DNA from: Polyangiaceae bacterium
GTDB taxonomy: Bacteria; Myxococcota_A; Polyangia; Polyangiales; Polyangiaceae
Length of the DNA stretch: 64,000 nucleotides
Assembly: GCA_025937835.1 (NCBI GenBank)
Contig: JAICQO010000020.1
Location: forward strand, 19,206 to 83,205
Direction: 5' to 3'
The position numbers were made by a program, and so were the translations under genes. This document shows positions 52,463 through 61,528 of the stretch, one piece after another (the first letter of the stretch is position 1; each line of letters opens with the position of its first letter). The notes beneath the pieces are model-generated. The model saw only the letters and a list, made by a program, of their open reading frames with translations, had not been told where the DNA came from and ran no database searches.

Positions 52463-53413
52463 ATGGCCCACGTCCTGGCTTTCGAGCGTCCCGTCGTCGA
52501 GCTCGTCACGCGCGTGCGTGAGCTGCGTGAGCTGGCCAGCGCCGACGATCGCTTCGGTGGCGAGCTCCGCCGCCTCGAAGACAAGGCCGCCAAGCTCGCG
52601 CGCGAAGTGTTCGGCAAGTTGAGCCCGATGCAGAAGGTGCAGCTGTCGCGGCACCCGAACCGGCCGTACACGCTCAACTACATCGAGCGCATGTTCACGG
52701 ACTTCGTGGAGCTGCACGGCGACCGGTTGTTCGGGGACGACGCGGCCATCGTCGGCGGCCTCGCCAATTTCCACGGCCGGAGCGTGGTGGTGGTCGGCCA
52801 CCAGAAGGGCCGCTCCACCAAAGAGAACATGGCGCGCAACTTCGGCATGCCGAACCCCGAGGGGTATCGCAAGGCCGTGCGCCTGTACGAAATGGCCGAT
52901 CGCTTCGGTTTGCCAATCATCACCTTCATCGACACCATGGGCGCGTTCCCGGGCATCGAGGCCGAAGAGCGCGGCCAGAGCGAAGCCATCGGAGCAGCGC
53001 TCGAGGTCATGTCGCGGGTCGGCGTCCCGATCATCACCACCGTGATCGGCGAGGGCGGCTCCGGCGGTGCGCTCGCGCTCGGGGTGGCAAACCGCGTGCT
53101 GGTGTTGGAGTTCAGCTACTACTCCGTGATCTCCCCCGAGGGTTGCGCCGCAATCCTGTGGAAGAGCCCGGATCAGGCGCCGGAAGCGGCCGAGCGCCTC
53201 AAGATAACGGCCCCTCACCTGCTCGAGCTCGGCATCGTCGACGGCATCGTCGAAGAGCCGCCCGGCGGCGCCCACCAAGATCACGACGACGCCGCGCGCC
53301 GGCTCGACAAGGCGATCTGGACCGAGCTCCGCGATCTGCTCCACAAATCCCCGGACGAGCTGCGTGAGGACCGCTACCGTCGCTTCCGAAAGCTCGGCGC
53401 TTTCATCGCCTGA
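52463..53413 (+). CDS. accA: Acetyl-CoA carboxylase carboxyltransferase alpha subunit
   Basis: ATG at 52463 gives 316 residues with the AccA pattern: RPYTLNYIERMFTDFVELHGDRLFGDD, GHQKGRSTKENMARNFGMPNPEGYRKAVRLYEMAD, FIDTMGAFPGIEAEERGQSEAI, GEGGSGGALALGVAN and EFSYYSVISPEGCAAILWK. With AccD it transfers the carboxyl group from biotin to acetyl-CoA, the first step of fatty acid synthesis. No obvious ribosome site precedes the ATG. accD is not in this window, the usual split arrangement. Confidence 0.95.
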   Translation: MAHVLAFERPVVELVTRVRELRELASADDRFGGELRRLEDKAAKLAREVFGKLSPMQKVQLSRHPNRPYTLNYIERMFTDFVELHGDRLFGDDAAIVGGLANFHGRSVVVVGHQKGRSTKENMARNFGMPNPEGYRKAVRLYEMADRFGLPIITFIDTMGAFPGIEAEERGQSEAIGAALEVMSRVGVPIITTVIGEGGSGGALALGVANRVLVLEFSYYSVISPEGCAAILWKSPDQAPEAAERLKITAPHLLELGIVDGIVEEPPGGAHQDHDDAARRLDKAIWTELRDLLHKSPDELREDRYRRFRKLGAFIA

Positions 53414-53438
53414 GCCCGATTCGCGCGTAGAAAGTTCG

Positions 53439-54641
53439 ATGACTGAAACCGTAGAGACCTACGAAGGATTGCGGCTGCTCGGCGGGCTGCCGCTCGAAGG
53501 ACGCCGAGTGCTGGTCCGCGCCGACTTCGACGCTTCCGAGGGCCTGGCCGCCGACCGCTTCCGCCTCGCGCTGCCGACGCTGGAGGCGGCCCGAGCACGG
53601 GGCGCCAAGCTGATCGTCGCGACCAGCCAGACTGTAGGCGATGCCTCGAAGGCTCCGCCCGAGATCGAGGCCGCCGCGTCGCGCCTGGCCGAGGCCTTCG
53701 GCATCGACGTGTTCGTGCCCGACGAATGCGCGGGCGACGCCGCGAAGAAGATCATCCAGGAGCTGCGCCCAGGCCAGGTGTGCGTCCTACCGGACCTCGG
53801 CAGCGAGCCCGAAGACACCGAGAACGACCGCGGTCTCGCGGAACGGCTCGGCGCGCTCGTGGACGTGTACGTCAACGACGCCTTCGCCGTGAGCCACAAG
53901 AAGGGCACACCCTTCGACCCGCTACCGCGTTTGGTTCGGGAGCACGGCATCGGGCTTTGGTTCGAGCGCGAGCTCGCGACGCTGGACCGTTTGAAGCAGG
54001 GTCCGGCGCCGTTTCTGGCCGTGATCGGCGGCCCGGCCACGCGCGAGAACTTCGCGTTGCTCGAAGCGCTGTTGCGCCGCGCCACCCGCATCGCCGTCGG
54101 CGGCGCGCTCGGCAACAGCCTGCTCAAGGCCCGCGGCGCGGACCTGCAGGCCACGCTGGTGAACGACGAGCTGCTGGCGGAGATGCGCAGCTTCTTGAGC
54201 CGGGCTCGTGACCGCAAGGTCGAAGTCGTGCTGCCGACGGACGTGCTCGTCGGCGAGTCTCCGAGCGCAGAGCTCGGTCTGCCGAAGGACCTGAAGGCAT
54301 TACCTCAAGCCGCGCAGGCGCTCGACCTCGGCCCGCAATCCCTGGAACGCCTGAAACAGGAGCTCGTCCGGGCCAAGACCGTGCTCTGGTCGGGCGCGCT
54401 CGGCGCCTGCGAAAACCCGGCGTTTTCGGGCGGTACGCTCGGCTTCGCACAGGCTTTGGCCGCCTCGACCGCGCCCGTGCGCGTCGTGTTCGACGGCCCA
54501 TTGATCTCTGCTCTGATCCGGAGCACGGACGACTTGGTTCCCAAGATTGGTTTCGTTTCGACCTCCGGTCGCGCTGGCCTCGAATACATCGAAGGCCGAA
54601 CGCTGCCGGCGCTCGAAGCCTTACGTGGTGGTGCAACGTGA
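53439..54641 (+). CDS. Degenerate phosphoglycerate kinase homologue
   Basis: The 400-residue protein has the length and overall PGK pattern (VRADFDAS, LIVATSQTVGD, YVNDAFAVSHKKG, AVIGGPATRENF, VLWSGALGACE, STSGRAGLEYIEGRTLP) and sits directly before tpiA, where pgk is normally found. But the residues that bind 3-phosphoglycerate and ATP are changed: SHLGRP is SQTVGD, the ENxRF arginine is lost (VLPDLGS), HRAHAS is HKKGTP, the lysine of IGGAKVSDK is absent, and GGGD(T/S) is missing. By inference it is catalytically dead or acts on something else. The fold assignment is solid, the activity is not. Confidence 0.86.
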   Translation: MTETVETYEGLRLLGGLPLEGRRVLVRADFDASEGLAADRFRLALPTLEAARARGAKLIVATSQTVGDASKAPPEIEAAASRLAEAFGIDVFVPDECAGDAAKKIIQELRPGQVCVLPDLGSEPEDTENDRGLAERLGALVDVYVNDAFAVSHKKGTPFDPLPRLVREHGIGLWFERELATLDRLKQGPAPFLAVIGGPATRENFALLEALLRRATRIAVGGALGNSLLKARGADLQATLVNDELLAEMRSFLSRARDRKVEVVLPTDVLVGESPSAELGLPKDLKALPQAAQALDLGPQSLERLKQELVRAKTVLWSGALGACENPAFSGGTLGFAQALAASTAPVRVVFDGPLISALIRSTDDLVPKIGFVSTSGRAGLEYIEGRTLPALEALRGGAT

Positions 54642-55393
54642 CTAGGAAGTATCTGATCGCAGGCAACTGGAAGTTGAACGCAGGCGGCGCCAAGGGCATC
54701 GAGCTCGCGACCGCCGTCGCCGCCGCCACCAAGGGCGCGCAGGCAGAGGTCGTGGTCGCGCCGCCCTTCACGGTGCTGGCCGCGATCGCGAACGATCTCG
54801 AAGGCACGCACGTCGGGGTCGCGGGCCAGAACCTGTACCCGAAGGACTCCGGCGCCTTCACCGGCGAAATCAGCGCCCCGATGCTGCTCGAAGCCGGCGC
54901 CAAGTGGGTGATCTTGGGCCACAGCGAGCGCCGCCAGTATTTCGGCGAGACGGACGCCTCGGTCAAGGACAAGGTCGTGGCTGCGCTCGCTGCAAACCTG
55001 TGCCCGATCGCCTGCATCGGCGAAACCCTCGCCGAGCGCGAAGCGGGCAAGACGCTCGAGGTCTGCTTCCGCCAGCTCGACGCGTTCAGCGCCGAGCTCG
55101 CCAAGCGGCCCGGCTACGGGGTCGTCGCCTACGAGCCCGTCTGGGCCATCGGCACCGGCAAGGTGGCCACCCAGGAGCAGGCCCAGGAGGTCCACGCCGC
55201 GATCCGCCAGCGTTTGGCCGCTGTTTCGGCCGAACTTGCGAGCAAGACCCGTATCTTGTACGGAGGCAGCGTCAAGGCCGACAATGCCGCCGGCCTGCTG
55301 GGTTCGGCGGACATCGACGGCGCTTTGGTTGGCGGGGCCTCGCTCGATGCGGCAGGCTTCGCGGCCATCGTCAAGGCCGCACCCGCAACCTGA
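54638..55393 (+). CDS. tpiA: Triosephosphate isomerase
   Basis: GTG at 54638 overlaps the preceding stop by four bases. The 251-residue TIM barrel has the active-site residues in GNWKLN (Lys12), LGHSERRQYFGE (catalytic His) and YEPVWAIGTG (catalytic Glu and loop 6), plus the phosphate loops LYGGSVKADN and GALVGGASLD. It interconverts glyceraldehyde-3-phosphate and dihydroxyacetone phosphate. All catalytic residues are intact, in contrast to its operon partner. Confidence 0.96.
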   Translation: MTRKYLIAGNWKLNAGGAKGIELATAVAAATKGAQAEVVVAPPFTVLAAIANDLEGTHVGVAGQNLYPKDSGAFTGEISAPMLLEAGAKWVILGHSERRQYFGETDASVKDKVVAALAANLCPIACIGETLAEREAGKTLEVCFRQLDAFSAELAKRPGYGVVAYEPVWAIGTGKVATQEQAQEVHAAIRQRLAAVSAELASKTRILYGGSVKADNAAGLLGSADIDGALVGGASLDAAGFAAIVKAAPAT

Positions 55394-55409
55394 TCCGAAG
55401 GCGCTCCCC

Positions 55410-55733
55410 ATGATCGACATCATCCACACCCTGCTGACGGTCACCCACGTGATCGCCTGCCTGTTCCTGATGCTGGTGATCCTGATCCAGCCGGGTAAGA
55501 GCGGCGGCCTCGGCGCACTCACCGGCGCCGGAGCCCAGCAGGTGTTCGGCGGGCGCGGCGCCGGCAACCTCCTGACCAAGACCACCTGGGCCACGGCCGC
55601 GGTGTTCTTCGCCACGAGCATCACGCTCGCCTACCTGTCGTCGTCCGCCGACGAGGCCCTGCAGACTCGCAGCGAGCTGCAGCAGAAGTCCGAAACGCTC
55701 CCGCTTCCGCTCCCCTCCGCTTCGGCGAAGTAG
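55410..55733 (+). CDS. secG: Preprotein translocase subunit SecG
   Basis: The 107-residue protein has two transmembrane helices (about 5-27 and 55-75) joined by the SecG loop LVILIQPGKSGGLGALTGAGAQQVFGGRGAGNLLTK, then a polar tail. It is part of the SecYEG channel for protein export. A secG next to tpiA is a widespread gene order. The gene lies 16 bases after tpiA and is probably in the same transcript. Confidence 0.92.
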   Translation: MIDIIHTLLTVTHVIACLFLMLVILIQPGKSGGLGALTGAGAQQVFGGRGAGNLLTKTTWATAAVFFATSITLAYLSSSADEALQTRSELQQKSETLPLPLPSASAK

Positions 55734-55745
55734 CGGAGGCGCCGA

Positions 55746-57194
55746 GTGCGCCGCCCCTTCGACCCGAGCGCCATTCTGGACGCGAGCGCGGCCGCCGCCG
55801 TCAAAATCGGCGTGAGTTTGGCCGTGCTCGCGGGGGGCTTCCGCGCCATCAGCGATGACGACTACGCGCGGCTCGTGATAGCTCAGCAGTTCGCGGACTC
55901 GCCCGCGCTCGATCCCAGCGGCACGAGCTGGTTGCCTCTGCCGTTTTGGATCTACGGCGGCGGCTTCGCGGTGTTCGGCGACGGCCTCGGTGTCGCTCGA
56001 GCGATTGCGCTGGGCCTCGGCGCACTGGCGGCAGCGCTGGTCGTGCTGGCAGCGCGGTGGCTCGGTCTCTCGCGCGGAGCGGCGATCGCCGCCGGCGTGT
56101 TGTCGGCTCTCTTCCCCTACTCGGCGTACCTCGGCGCGGCGTCTGTGCCCGAAGCGGCAGCGAGCGCGCTGGTGGTGCTTGGCGCGGCGAGCCTCGCGCG
56201 CTCCGGGCTCGAGCGTCTGTGCGGCGCTCTTGCGCTCGGCGCCGCTTGTGCCTCGCGCTACGAGCCCTGGGCCGCCGCCGCCGCATTTGGCGCCATCACG
56301 GCCGTCGAAGCCGTCCGACGTCGCGACCGGCTGCTCGCCGCGAGCGCCTTCGTCGCGCTGGCGTTTCCGTTCGCGTGGGTGCTGCACGGCGTGTTCCGCC
56401 ACGATGACGCGTTGTTCTTCGTCTCCCGCGTCGCCAAGTACCGCGCTGCCCTCGGCCCCGACGACGCTTTCCTGGTGCGGGTATCGCGCACGCCGCTGGC
56501 GCTGTTCGCGTCCGAGCCCGAGCTCGCGTTCGGCACGCTCGCGCTCGGCGCTTTCGCCGCCCCAGCGCTGAAGCGGGATCCACGCGCGAAGCTCGTGCTG
56601 CGGGCCTCACTCTGCCTACTCGCGTTGTTCGCGATGCTCGTGCTCGGCGACGTTCTCGGTGGCGCCCCCACGCATCACGGCGAGCGCGCTCTGCTCGCGG
56701 TCTGGTTCTGGTGCGCCGTGCTCGCGCCCTGGTTCGGCGAGCGCCTGCTCGAGGGCCGAACGTTCGCGCCGCTCGGCGCTGCAGCATTGATCGCGCTCGC
56801 CGCTCTCGTCCTGGTTCGCCCGCGGTTCCCCCGGGACGGCTTCGCGGAACGGGAGGCCGAGCTTGACATCGGCAGCCGCGCTCGCGGTCGCGCCGTGGAG
56901 CGACTCGCGATCGACACGCCCGACTTCGGCTACTTCGCGGTTCAGGCGAGCTTCGGCGGCCCAGCGCGAACTCGAGTGCTCGACGATCACGATCCGCGCA
57001 AGCCGCGTGCTCACGACGTGCTCGCCGATCCGGCGGCCCTCCGCCGTCTCGCCACCGACGGCACACGCTGGCTGGTGGTGCCGGGCGCCCGCGTCAGCTC
57101 CCTCGCCCCGATTGCGACCGTCCTCGATAGGAACCAGCGCTTTGCGCTGCTCGAGCTGAAGACGAACACCAGCGACGCGCGCGACCCTGACTAG
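55746..57194 (+). CDS. Glycosyltransferase-39-like polytopic membrane protein
   Basis: GTG at 55746 starts 12 bases after secG. The 482-residue product has 9-11 transmembrane helices. Its N-terminal segment has the acidic pattern of lipid-linked-sugar glycosyltransferases (AISDDDYARLVIAQQFADSPALDPSGTSWLPLPFWIYGG), including the Asp residues of a GT39/ArnT-type first loop. A soluble C-terminal domain of about 100 residues follows. It probably transfers sugar from a polyprenyl carrier. Donor and acceptor are unknown. The family placement is likely, not certain. Confidence 0.8.
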   Translation: MRRPFDPSAILDASAAAAVKIGVSLAVLAGGFRAISDDDYARLVIAQQFADSPALDPSGTSWLPLPFWIYGGGFAVFGDGLGVARAIALGLGALAAALVVLAARWLGLSRGAAIAAGVLSALFPYSAYLGAASVPEAAASALVVLGAASLARSGLERLCGALALGAACASRYEPWAAAAAFGAITAVEAVRRRDRLLAASAFVALAFPFAWVLHGVFRHDDALFFVSRVAKYRAALGPDDAFLVRVSRTPLALFASEPELAFGTLALGAFAAPALKRDPRAKLVLRASLCLLALFAMLVLGDVLGGAPTHHGERALLAVWFWCAVLAPWFGERLLEGRTFAPLGAAALIALAALVLVRPRFPRDGFAEREAELDIGSRARGRAVERLAIDTPDFGYFAVQASFGGPARTRVLDDHDPRKPRAHDVLADPAALRRLATDGTRWLVVPGARVSSLAPIATVLDRNQRFALLELKTNTSDARDPD

Positions 57195-57284
57195 CCGCCG
57201 CGCCGCACCCTCGACGCCCCGAGAACGGGGCCTCGAGGAACGCACGGATAACCGCGCGTCCCTCGGACCAACCTGGCTCGAAGC

Positions 57285-57713
57285 TCAGCGCCGACGATCG
57301 CGACGACCGCCACGGCCGCCGAAGCCGTTGCCACCGCCGAAATCACCGCCGCCACCGAAGTCGCCGCCGCCGCCGAAGTCGCCGCCGCCACCACGACGAT
57401 CGCCGTGACCACCGCCGCCGCGACGCGGACGCGGGCCACCGCCACCACCGCCGCCGCCGGGACCACCTGCTCCACGAGCGCGCGCCTCGTTGACCACGAT
57501 CTCGCGGCCGTCGAGCTCCGTGCCGTTGAGCTCGTTCATGGCCGCCTGGCCTTCTTCATTGGTGGAGAACTCGACGAAGCCGAACCCGCGCGAACGGCCG
57601 CTCATCCGATCGATGACCACAGCCACCGAGGTCACGTTGCCGAAGCGCTGGAACTCCTGGCGCAGCCGATCCTCAGTCGTGGAGTAGGCCAGGTTGCCGA
57701 CGAAAAGACGCAT
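57285..57713 (-). CDS. Gly-rich RRM RNA-binding protein
   Basis: A strong AAGGAG site precedes the ATG. The 142-residue protein has one RNA-recognition motif (residues 1-78) with RNP2 LFVGNLAYS and RNP1 RSRGFGFVEF, then a Gly/Arg-rich tail with three GGGGDF units and RGG-like sites. It is of the cyanobacterial/myxobacterial cold-response RbpA type. It probably binds single-stranded RNA and may condense through the tail. It stands alone on the minus strand between two plus-strand genes. Confidence 0.92.
   Translation of the reverse strand: MRLFVGNLAYSTTEDRLRQEFQRFGNVTSVAVVIDRMSGRSRGFGFVEFSTNEEGQAAMNELNGTELDGREIVVNEARARGAGGPGGGGGGGGPRPRRGGGGHGDRRGGGGDFGGGGDFGGGGDFGGGNGFGGRGGRRDRRR
57339..57392 (-). 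repeat. Three tandem 18-bp repeats in RRM-protein tail
   Basis: Units at 57339-57356, 57357-57374 and 57375-57392 differ at only a few positions and each encodes GGGGDF. They form the low-complexity tail of the RRM protein. Slippage could change the copy number. Confidence 0.85.
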
Positions 57714-58013
57714 ACTACTTCTCCTTCTTCGAACCGAACGGTGCGTCTACAGGCCCTCGGACGAACGCTCGACGCTAACGCTCACTACCGGTTGCTTCAC
57801 GAACTAGAACGGGCAACCACCACCACTGACCTACAACTCGAGCGGAACGGGACCGGACGAACTTCGGCACCTGGCGAAAAGGGCCAGTGCAGCGTATCAG
57901 GATTTCCTGGAACTGCACAGTGGGGGCATAGAGGGCCTCCGGGCGCCCGGACAGCCGTACAGCCGAGTTGCCTCAAACTTTTCCCGGGACCGGCCACCGG
58001 GCTACCACGGGCT
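57714..58013 (-). other. 300-bp leader region upstream of RRM gene
   Basis: No gene is supported in this stretch. Read on the minus strand it ends in AAGGAG eight bases before the RRM start. Inside is one small stem (CTGGC/GCCAG, near 57875). Long structured leaders are typical of cold-inducible RNA-binding-protein genes, so the promoter may lie some way upstream. I see no clear -35/-10 pair and no known riboswitch. Confidence 0.35.
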
Positions 58014-58334
58014 GTGTTCGGTACCCTCGGCCGCCGCGCCGTCGAGTCCGTGGTGATCGCCTTTGCCGTACTGGGCTTCGGCCTGGTTCCGCTCGGCTCG
58101 AAAACCGCTTTCGAACACACCCTGGCCCTGATCCAGACGGCGCAGGCTCGCGACGCCGCCCGCGGCTTGGTCTCGGCACTCGGCAAGGCGCACGATCTGC
58201 TGCGCCGCGCGGTGATGCCCCGAGCCCCCGACCCGGAGACGGACGCACTGCCCCTGCCTTCGGCCGGTGGCGCCGTTCGGCCCGTGCCTCCGAAGCTCGC
58301 CTCCGACCCACCGAAGCCCAAGCCTCACCGCTAA
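58014..58334 (+). CDS. Small single-pass membrane protein (106 aa)
   Basis: GTG at 58014 opens a 106-residue frame. One hydrophobic helix (about 11-30, VESVVIAFAVLGFGLVPLG) is followed by an amphipathic region (LALIQTAQARDAARGLVSALGKAHDLLRRAV) and a Pro/Lys-rich tail. No family is recognised. It converges with the ferredoxin gene of the ISC operon, 13 bases apart. The start is uncertain. Confidence 0.58.
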   Translation: MFGTLGRRAVESVVIAFAVLGFGLVPLGSKTAFEHTLALIQTAQARDAARGLVSALGKAHDLLRRAVMPRAPDPETDALPLPSAGGAVRPVPPKLASDPPKPKPHR

Positions 58335-58347
58335 TCGCAACGAGCCG

Positions 58348-58686
58348 TTACTTTTTGGCTTCCGGGTGTTCGTGGAAGAACGATTCGAGGCTCTCCTTCG
58401 AGATCCGCACGCGCACGATGCCGTCGCGCTGGAGCTTCGACTGACAGCCCAGTCGCGAGTTCATCCGCACGTCGAAGGCCTTGTCGAGGATGTCCTCCTC
58501 GTCCTCCTCGGCGTCGCTCAAGAGCTCGGCGCCGCTCTCCACGTAGACGTGGCAGGTGGAGCAGGCGCACACGCCGCCGCAGGCGCTGCCCTCGGGCGCG
58601 CCACCCTGTTGCGCGGCTTCCAGGATCGAGCTGCCGACGGGCACCTCGACCTCCAGGTTCTGATCGACGAACACCACTTTGGCCAT
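58348..58686 (-). CDS. fdx: ISC-type [2Fe-2S] ferredoxin
   Basis: ATG at 58686 overlaps the hscA stop by one base (TGATG; GTG 58689 is an alternative). The 112-residue protein has the adrenodoxin-type ligand pattern C-x5-C-x2-C...C (ACGGVCACSTCHVYVE and LGCQS). It supplies electrons for cluster assembly on IscU. Last gene of the operon. Two acidic stretches (DAEEDEEDILD) match the IscS-binding face of family members. Confidence 0.95.
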   Translation of the reverse strand: MAKVVFVDQNLEVEVPVGSSILEAAQQGGAPEGSACGGVCACSTCHVYVESGAELLSDAEEDEEDILDKAFDVRMNSRLGCQSKLQRDGIVRVRISKESLESFFHEHPEAKK

Positions 58687-60581
58687 CACGCCCGCTCTCT
58701 CTTCTGCTCCAGGTGGGCTTCGATCCCGGCCGCGTGCTCGACGCGCTCGGCCGTCTCGGTCAGCGTCTTGCCGGAAAGCGCCGTCTGAATCGCGTGGTTC
58801 ATCCGTCGCTGAGCGAAGGCGTGGGTCGCATCCGCGAGCGCATCGATCGCGCGCTGGATCGGCGAGGCGCTCTCCGCTTCGCGGCTCGCCGCGCTCAGCG
58901 ATTCCAGCGCCTTTTCAATGGTTTCGAGCTCGCCCTCGACGAGCAGCGCCCGGTCCGCGACCAGCGCCTTGCGCGTGGCGAGCGCGATCCGCTCCGCCTC
59001 GACGCGCGTGTCAGCGAGCCGCCGCGCTTCCAGATCCGTTTCGCCGTAGTCGAGCGCGTCGATCAGCATCTGCTCGACCTCTTCGTCGCTCAAGCCGTAG
59101 CTCGGCCGCACTTCGATGGTTTGAGTCACGCCGGTCGTGCGCTCACTCGCCGTCACGTGCAACAAACCGTTTTCGTCGACATCGAACGAGACGTCGAGCC
59201 TCGCCATGCCCGCCGGCATCGGCGGCACACCTTTCAGCGAGAAGCGCGCAAGCGACCGGCAGTCCTTGGACAGCTCGCGTTCGCCCTGCACCACGTGGAT
59301 CTCGAAGCCCGTCTGGTTGTCGGCGTAGGTCGTGAAGGTGGCCCGCGCCCCGGCTGGGATCGTGGTATTCCGCGGCAAAATCCGGTCGACACCGCCACCC
59401 ATGGTCTCGACGCCGAGCGACAGCGGCAACACGTCGAGCAGCAAGATCTCGTCGCTCGACTTCGCCAGCAGGTCGGCCTGCACCGCCGCGCCGTACGCCA
59501 CCACCAGATCGGGATCGATGTCGTCGAGCGCCGGCTTTCCGAACAGCTTCTCGACGAAAGCGCGCACCGCCGGAACGCGCGTGGCGCCGCCCACCAGAAT
59601 CACCCCGTCCACCTCGCTTGCAGACACATTGGCGTCCCGCAGCGCCCGCCGGCAGGCCCGCCCGGTTCGCTCCAGTAGCGGCTCGATCCACTTGTCGAAC
59701 TCGTGACGCTCCACCTTGAACGGCACGTCGCCGAGCGTGACCGTCGTCTCAGGAGCGTCGGTGAGCTCGTGCTTGGCTCGACGCGCGAGCACGAGCGCGG
59801 AGCTCACCATCTCCGGCGTTCGCTCGACGTTGGTCGCGACCAGCAGCCGTTCGGCGATCTCGCGATCCATGTCGTCGCCACCGAGCGCGCTGTCCCCACC
59901 GGTGCTCTTCACCTGGAACACGCCGTCCTCGAGGCTCAGGATCGTGACGTCGAAGGTGCCGCCGCCCAGGTCGTACACGGCGAACAGCCCATTTTTCTGC
60001 TTTTCCAGCCCGTAGGCGAGCGCCGCGGCGGTCGGCTCGTTCAAGAGCCGCAGCACCTCGAGCCCTGCGAGCCGCCCCGCGTCGCGCGTCGCTTGCCGCT
60101 GCGCATCGTCGAAATAAGCGGGCACCGTGATCACGGCGCCGCCCACGCTGCGGAGCTGATCGACCGCGCTGGTCTTCAAGCTGCGCAAGATCTCGGCGCT
60201 CACATCGATCGGCGTCTTGGTCGTCCACCCCAGATCGAAGCGCACGATCTTGGCGTCGCTCTCCGACTCCGGCGTTGCAAACTTGTAGGCCCCGAGCCGC
60301 TTCGTCTCCGGATCGTCCGCGCCGCGCCCCATGAAGCGCTTGGCGCTCTTGATCGTGCGCTCCGGCTCCGTCGTGGCCCGCGCTTGCGCAGCCCGCCCGA
60401 CGGCCGTCTGTCCCGCGCCGCCGTAGTAGACGACCGACGGCAACAACGCCGTTCCGTCACAGGTCGTGAGCGCGACAGGGCGCCCTTCGCGGACCGCGGC
60501 CACGATCGAGTTCGTCGTACCGAGATCGATGCCGATCGCGCGTGGCGCCGCCTTGGGGTCGAAAATATCGAGCAGAACCAT
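58686..60581 (-). CDS. hscA: HscA, Hsp70 chaperone for iron-sulfur assembly
   Basis: The 631-residue Hsp70 has the nucleotide-binding domain (about 12-390: GIDLGTTNSIVA, AVYDLGGGTFDVTIL, VILVGGATRVPAVR) and a substrate-binding domain (about 400-510), then a helical lid. HscA recognises the LPPVK peptide of IscU, present in this operon (see iscU). It starts eight bases after hscB and overlaps fdx. The order hscB-hscA-fdx is the standard ISC order. Confidence 0.95.
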   Translation of the reverse strand: MVLLDIFDPKAAPRAIGIDLGTTNSIVAAVREGRPVALTTCDGTALLPSVVYYGGAGQTAVGRAAQARATTEPERTIKSAKRFMGRGADDPETKRLGAYKFATPESESDAKIVRFDLGWTTKTPIDVSAEILRSLKTSAVDQLRSVGGAVITVPAYFDDAQRQATRDAGRLAGLEVLRLLNEPTAAALAYGLEKQKNGLFAVYDLGGGTFDVTILSLEDGVFQVKSTGGDSALGGDDMDREIAERLLVATNVERTPEMVSSALVLARRAKHELTDAPETTVTLGDVPFKVERHEFDKWIEPLLERTGRACRRALRDANVSASEVDGVILVGGATRVPAVRAFVEKLFGKPALDDIDPDLVVAYGAAVQADLLAKSSDEILLLDVLPLSLGVETMGGGVDRILPRNTTIPAGARATFTTYADNQTGFEIHVVQGERELSKDCRSLARFSLKGVPPMPAGMARLDVSFDVDENGLLHVTASERTTGVTQTIEVRPSYGLSDEEVEQMLIDALDYGETDLEARRLADTRVEAERIALATRKALVADRALLVEGELETIEKALESLSAASREAESASPIQRAIDALADATHAFAQRRMNHAIQTALSGKTLTETAERVEHAAGIEAHLEQKRERA

Positions 60582-60589
60582 GTTCCGGC

Positions 60590-61117
60590 CTATTCCAGCT
60601 CGTCCAGGGCGAGCGCCGCCTCGTCGAGCAGCCGCCGCGTGAAGCGCAGCATGCCGATTTCCTTCACGGCGCGCTCCGCGCCCGCGTCACCCCCTTCGCC
60701 CGCTTCCAGCGCAGCACCCAGGGCCGACACCGACGCGCTCTCGCGCGCCTTGAGCTCCGAAAACTTACGCTCGATCGCGATGCGGTCGCGCGCGCGACGC
60801 GCATCCGAGATGCTCTCACCGAGCTCGAGCAGCTCCATCAGCAGCAACGGATCGGCGGGCTTGTCGCGCCCTTCTTCGATCCTCACTCCGCGCCGCGCGA
60901 GCAGAGCCTCGGCGCGGCGCACCGGATCGCGCAGCACCCGAAAGGCCTGGTTCACCTCGATCGCCCGCGACAGGGCCATGCGCCGCTCGCTCGCCGGCGC
61001 GCCCACGTGTCGATCCGGATGCAGCACCCGGGACAGCTCGCGATGCCGATTCTCCAAGTCCGCCAGATCGAGCGCGAATTTCGGCTCGACTCCCAAGAGC
61101 TCGAACGGATCGTTCAC
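60590..61117 (-). CDS. hscB: HscB, J-domain co-chaperone
   Basis: GTG at 61117 overlaps the iscA stop by four bases, so I prefer it to the longer frame. The 175-residue protein has an N-terminal J domain (NDPFELLGVEPKFALD, HPD in VLHPDRHVG) and the C-terminal helical domain that binds IscU (LLLMELLELGESISDA). It delivers IscU to HscA and stimulates its ATPase. The signature MELxE is present in the right place. Confidence 0.94.
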   Translation of the reverse strand: MNDPFELLGVEPKFALDLADLENRHRELSRVLHPDRHVGAPASERRMALSRAIEVNQAFRVLRDPVRRAEALLARRGVRIEEGRDKPADPLLLMELLELGESISDARRARDRIAIERKFSELKARESASVSALGAALEAGEGGDAGAERAVKEIGMLRFTRRLLDEAALALDELE

Positions 61118-61521
61118 TTCACGGTGAACGAGTGCCCGCAGCCGCAACTCGAGGCCTCGTTCGGGTTTCGGAACTTGAACCCCTGGAACATCACGGTCTT
61201 CTCGTAGTCGAGCGCCGAGCCGGCCAGGTACACCATGCTCTTCTTGTCGACGAAGAACTTGATGCCGAGGTGTTCGAAGACGTAGTCCCGCTCGCGCGGG
61301 GCGTCGTCGTCGAACTGAATCACGTACGAGAAGCCCGAACAGCCGCCGCCCTTGATGCCGAGCCGCACCGCCGCCTCCGGAGTGCCGCGCTGGTCGAGCT
61401 TGACCCGCGCGAACCTTGCGGCGCCGTCGGTGATGGTCAGCGTACGCTTCGACGGCGTCGCCTCACTCACGGGCGGCTGCGTCTGCGCCTTGTTCTCGGC
61501 TTCGGGGGCGAGCGACGTCAT
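61114..61521 (-). CDS. iscA: IscA / HesB-type Fe-S assembly protein
   Basis: The 135-residue protein has about 25 variable residues followed by the HesB fold with the three conserved cysteines: one in GGGCSGFSY and two in SCGCGHSF. Asp/Glu-rich DDDAPRERDYVFE replaces part of the usual loop. It carries iron or a [2Fe-2S]/[4Fe-4S] cluster to targets. It follows iscU by seven bases. Confidence 0.94.
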   Translation of the reverse strand: MTSLAPEAENKAQTQPPVSEATPSKRTLTITDGAARFARVKLDQRGTPEAAVRLGIKGGGCSGFSYVIQFDDDAPRERDYVFEHLGIKFFVDKKSMVYLAGSALDYEKTVMFQGFKFRNPNEASSCGCGHSFTVK

Positions 61522-61528
61522 GATGCTC

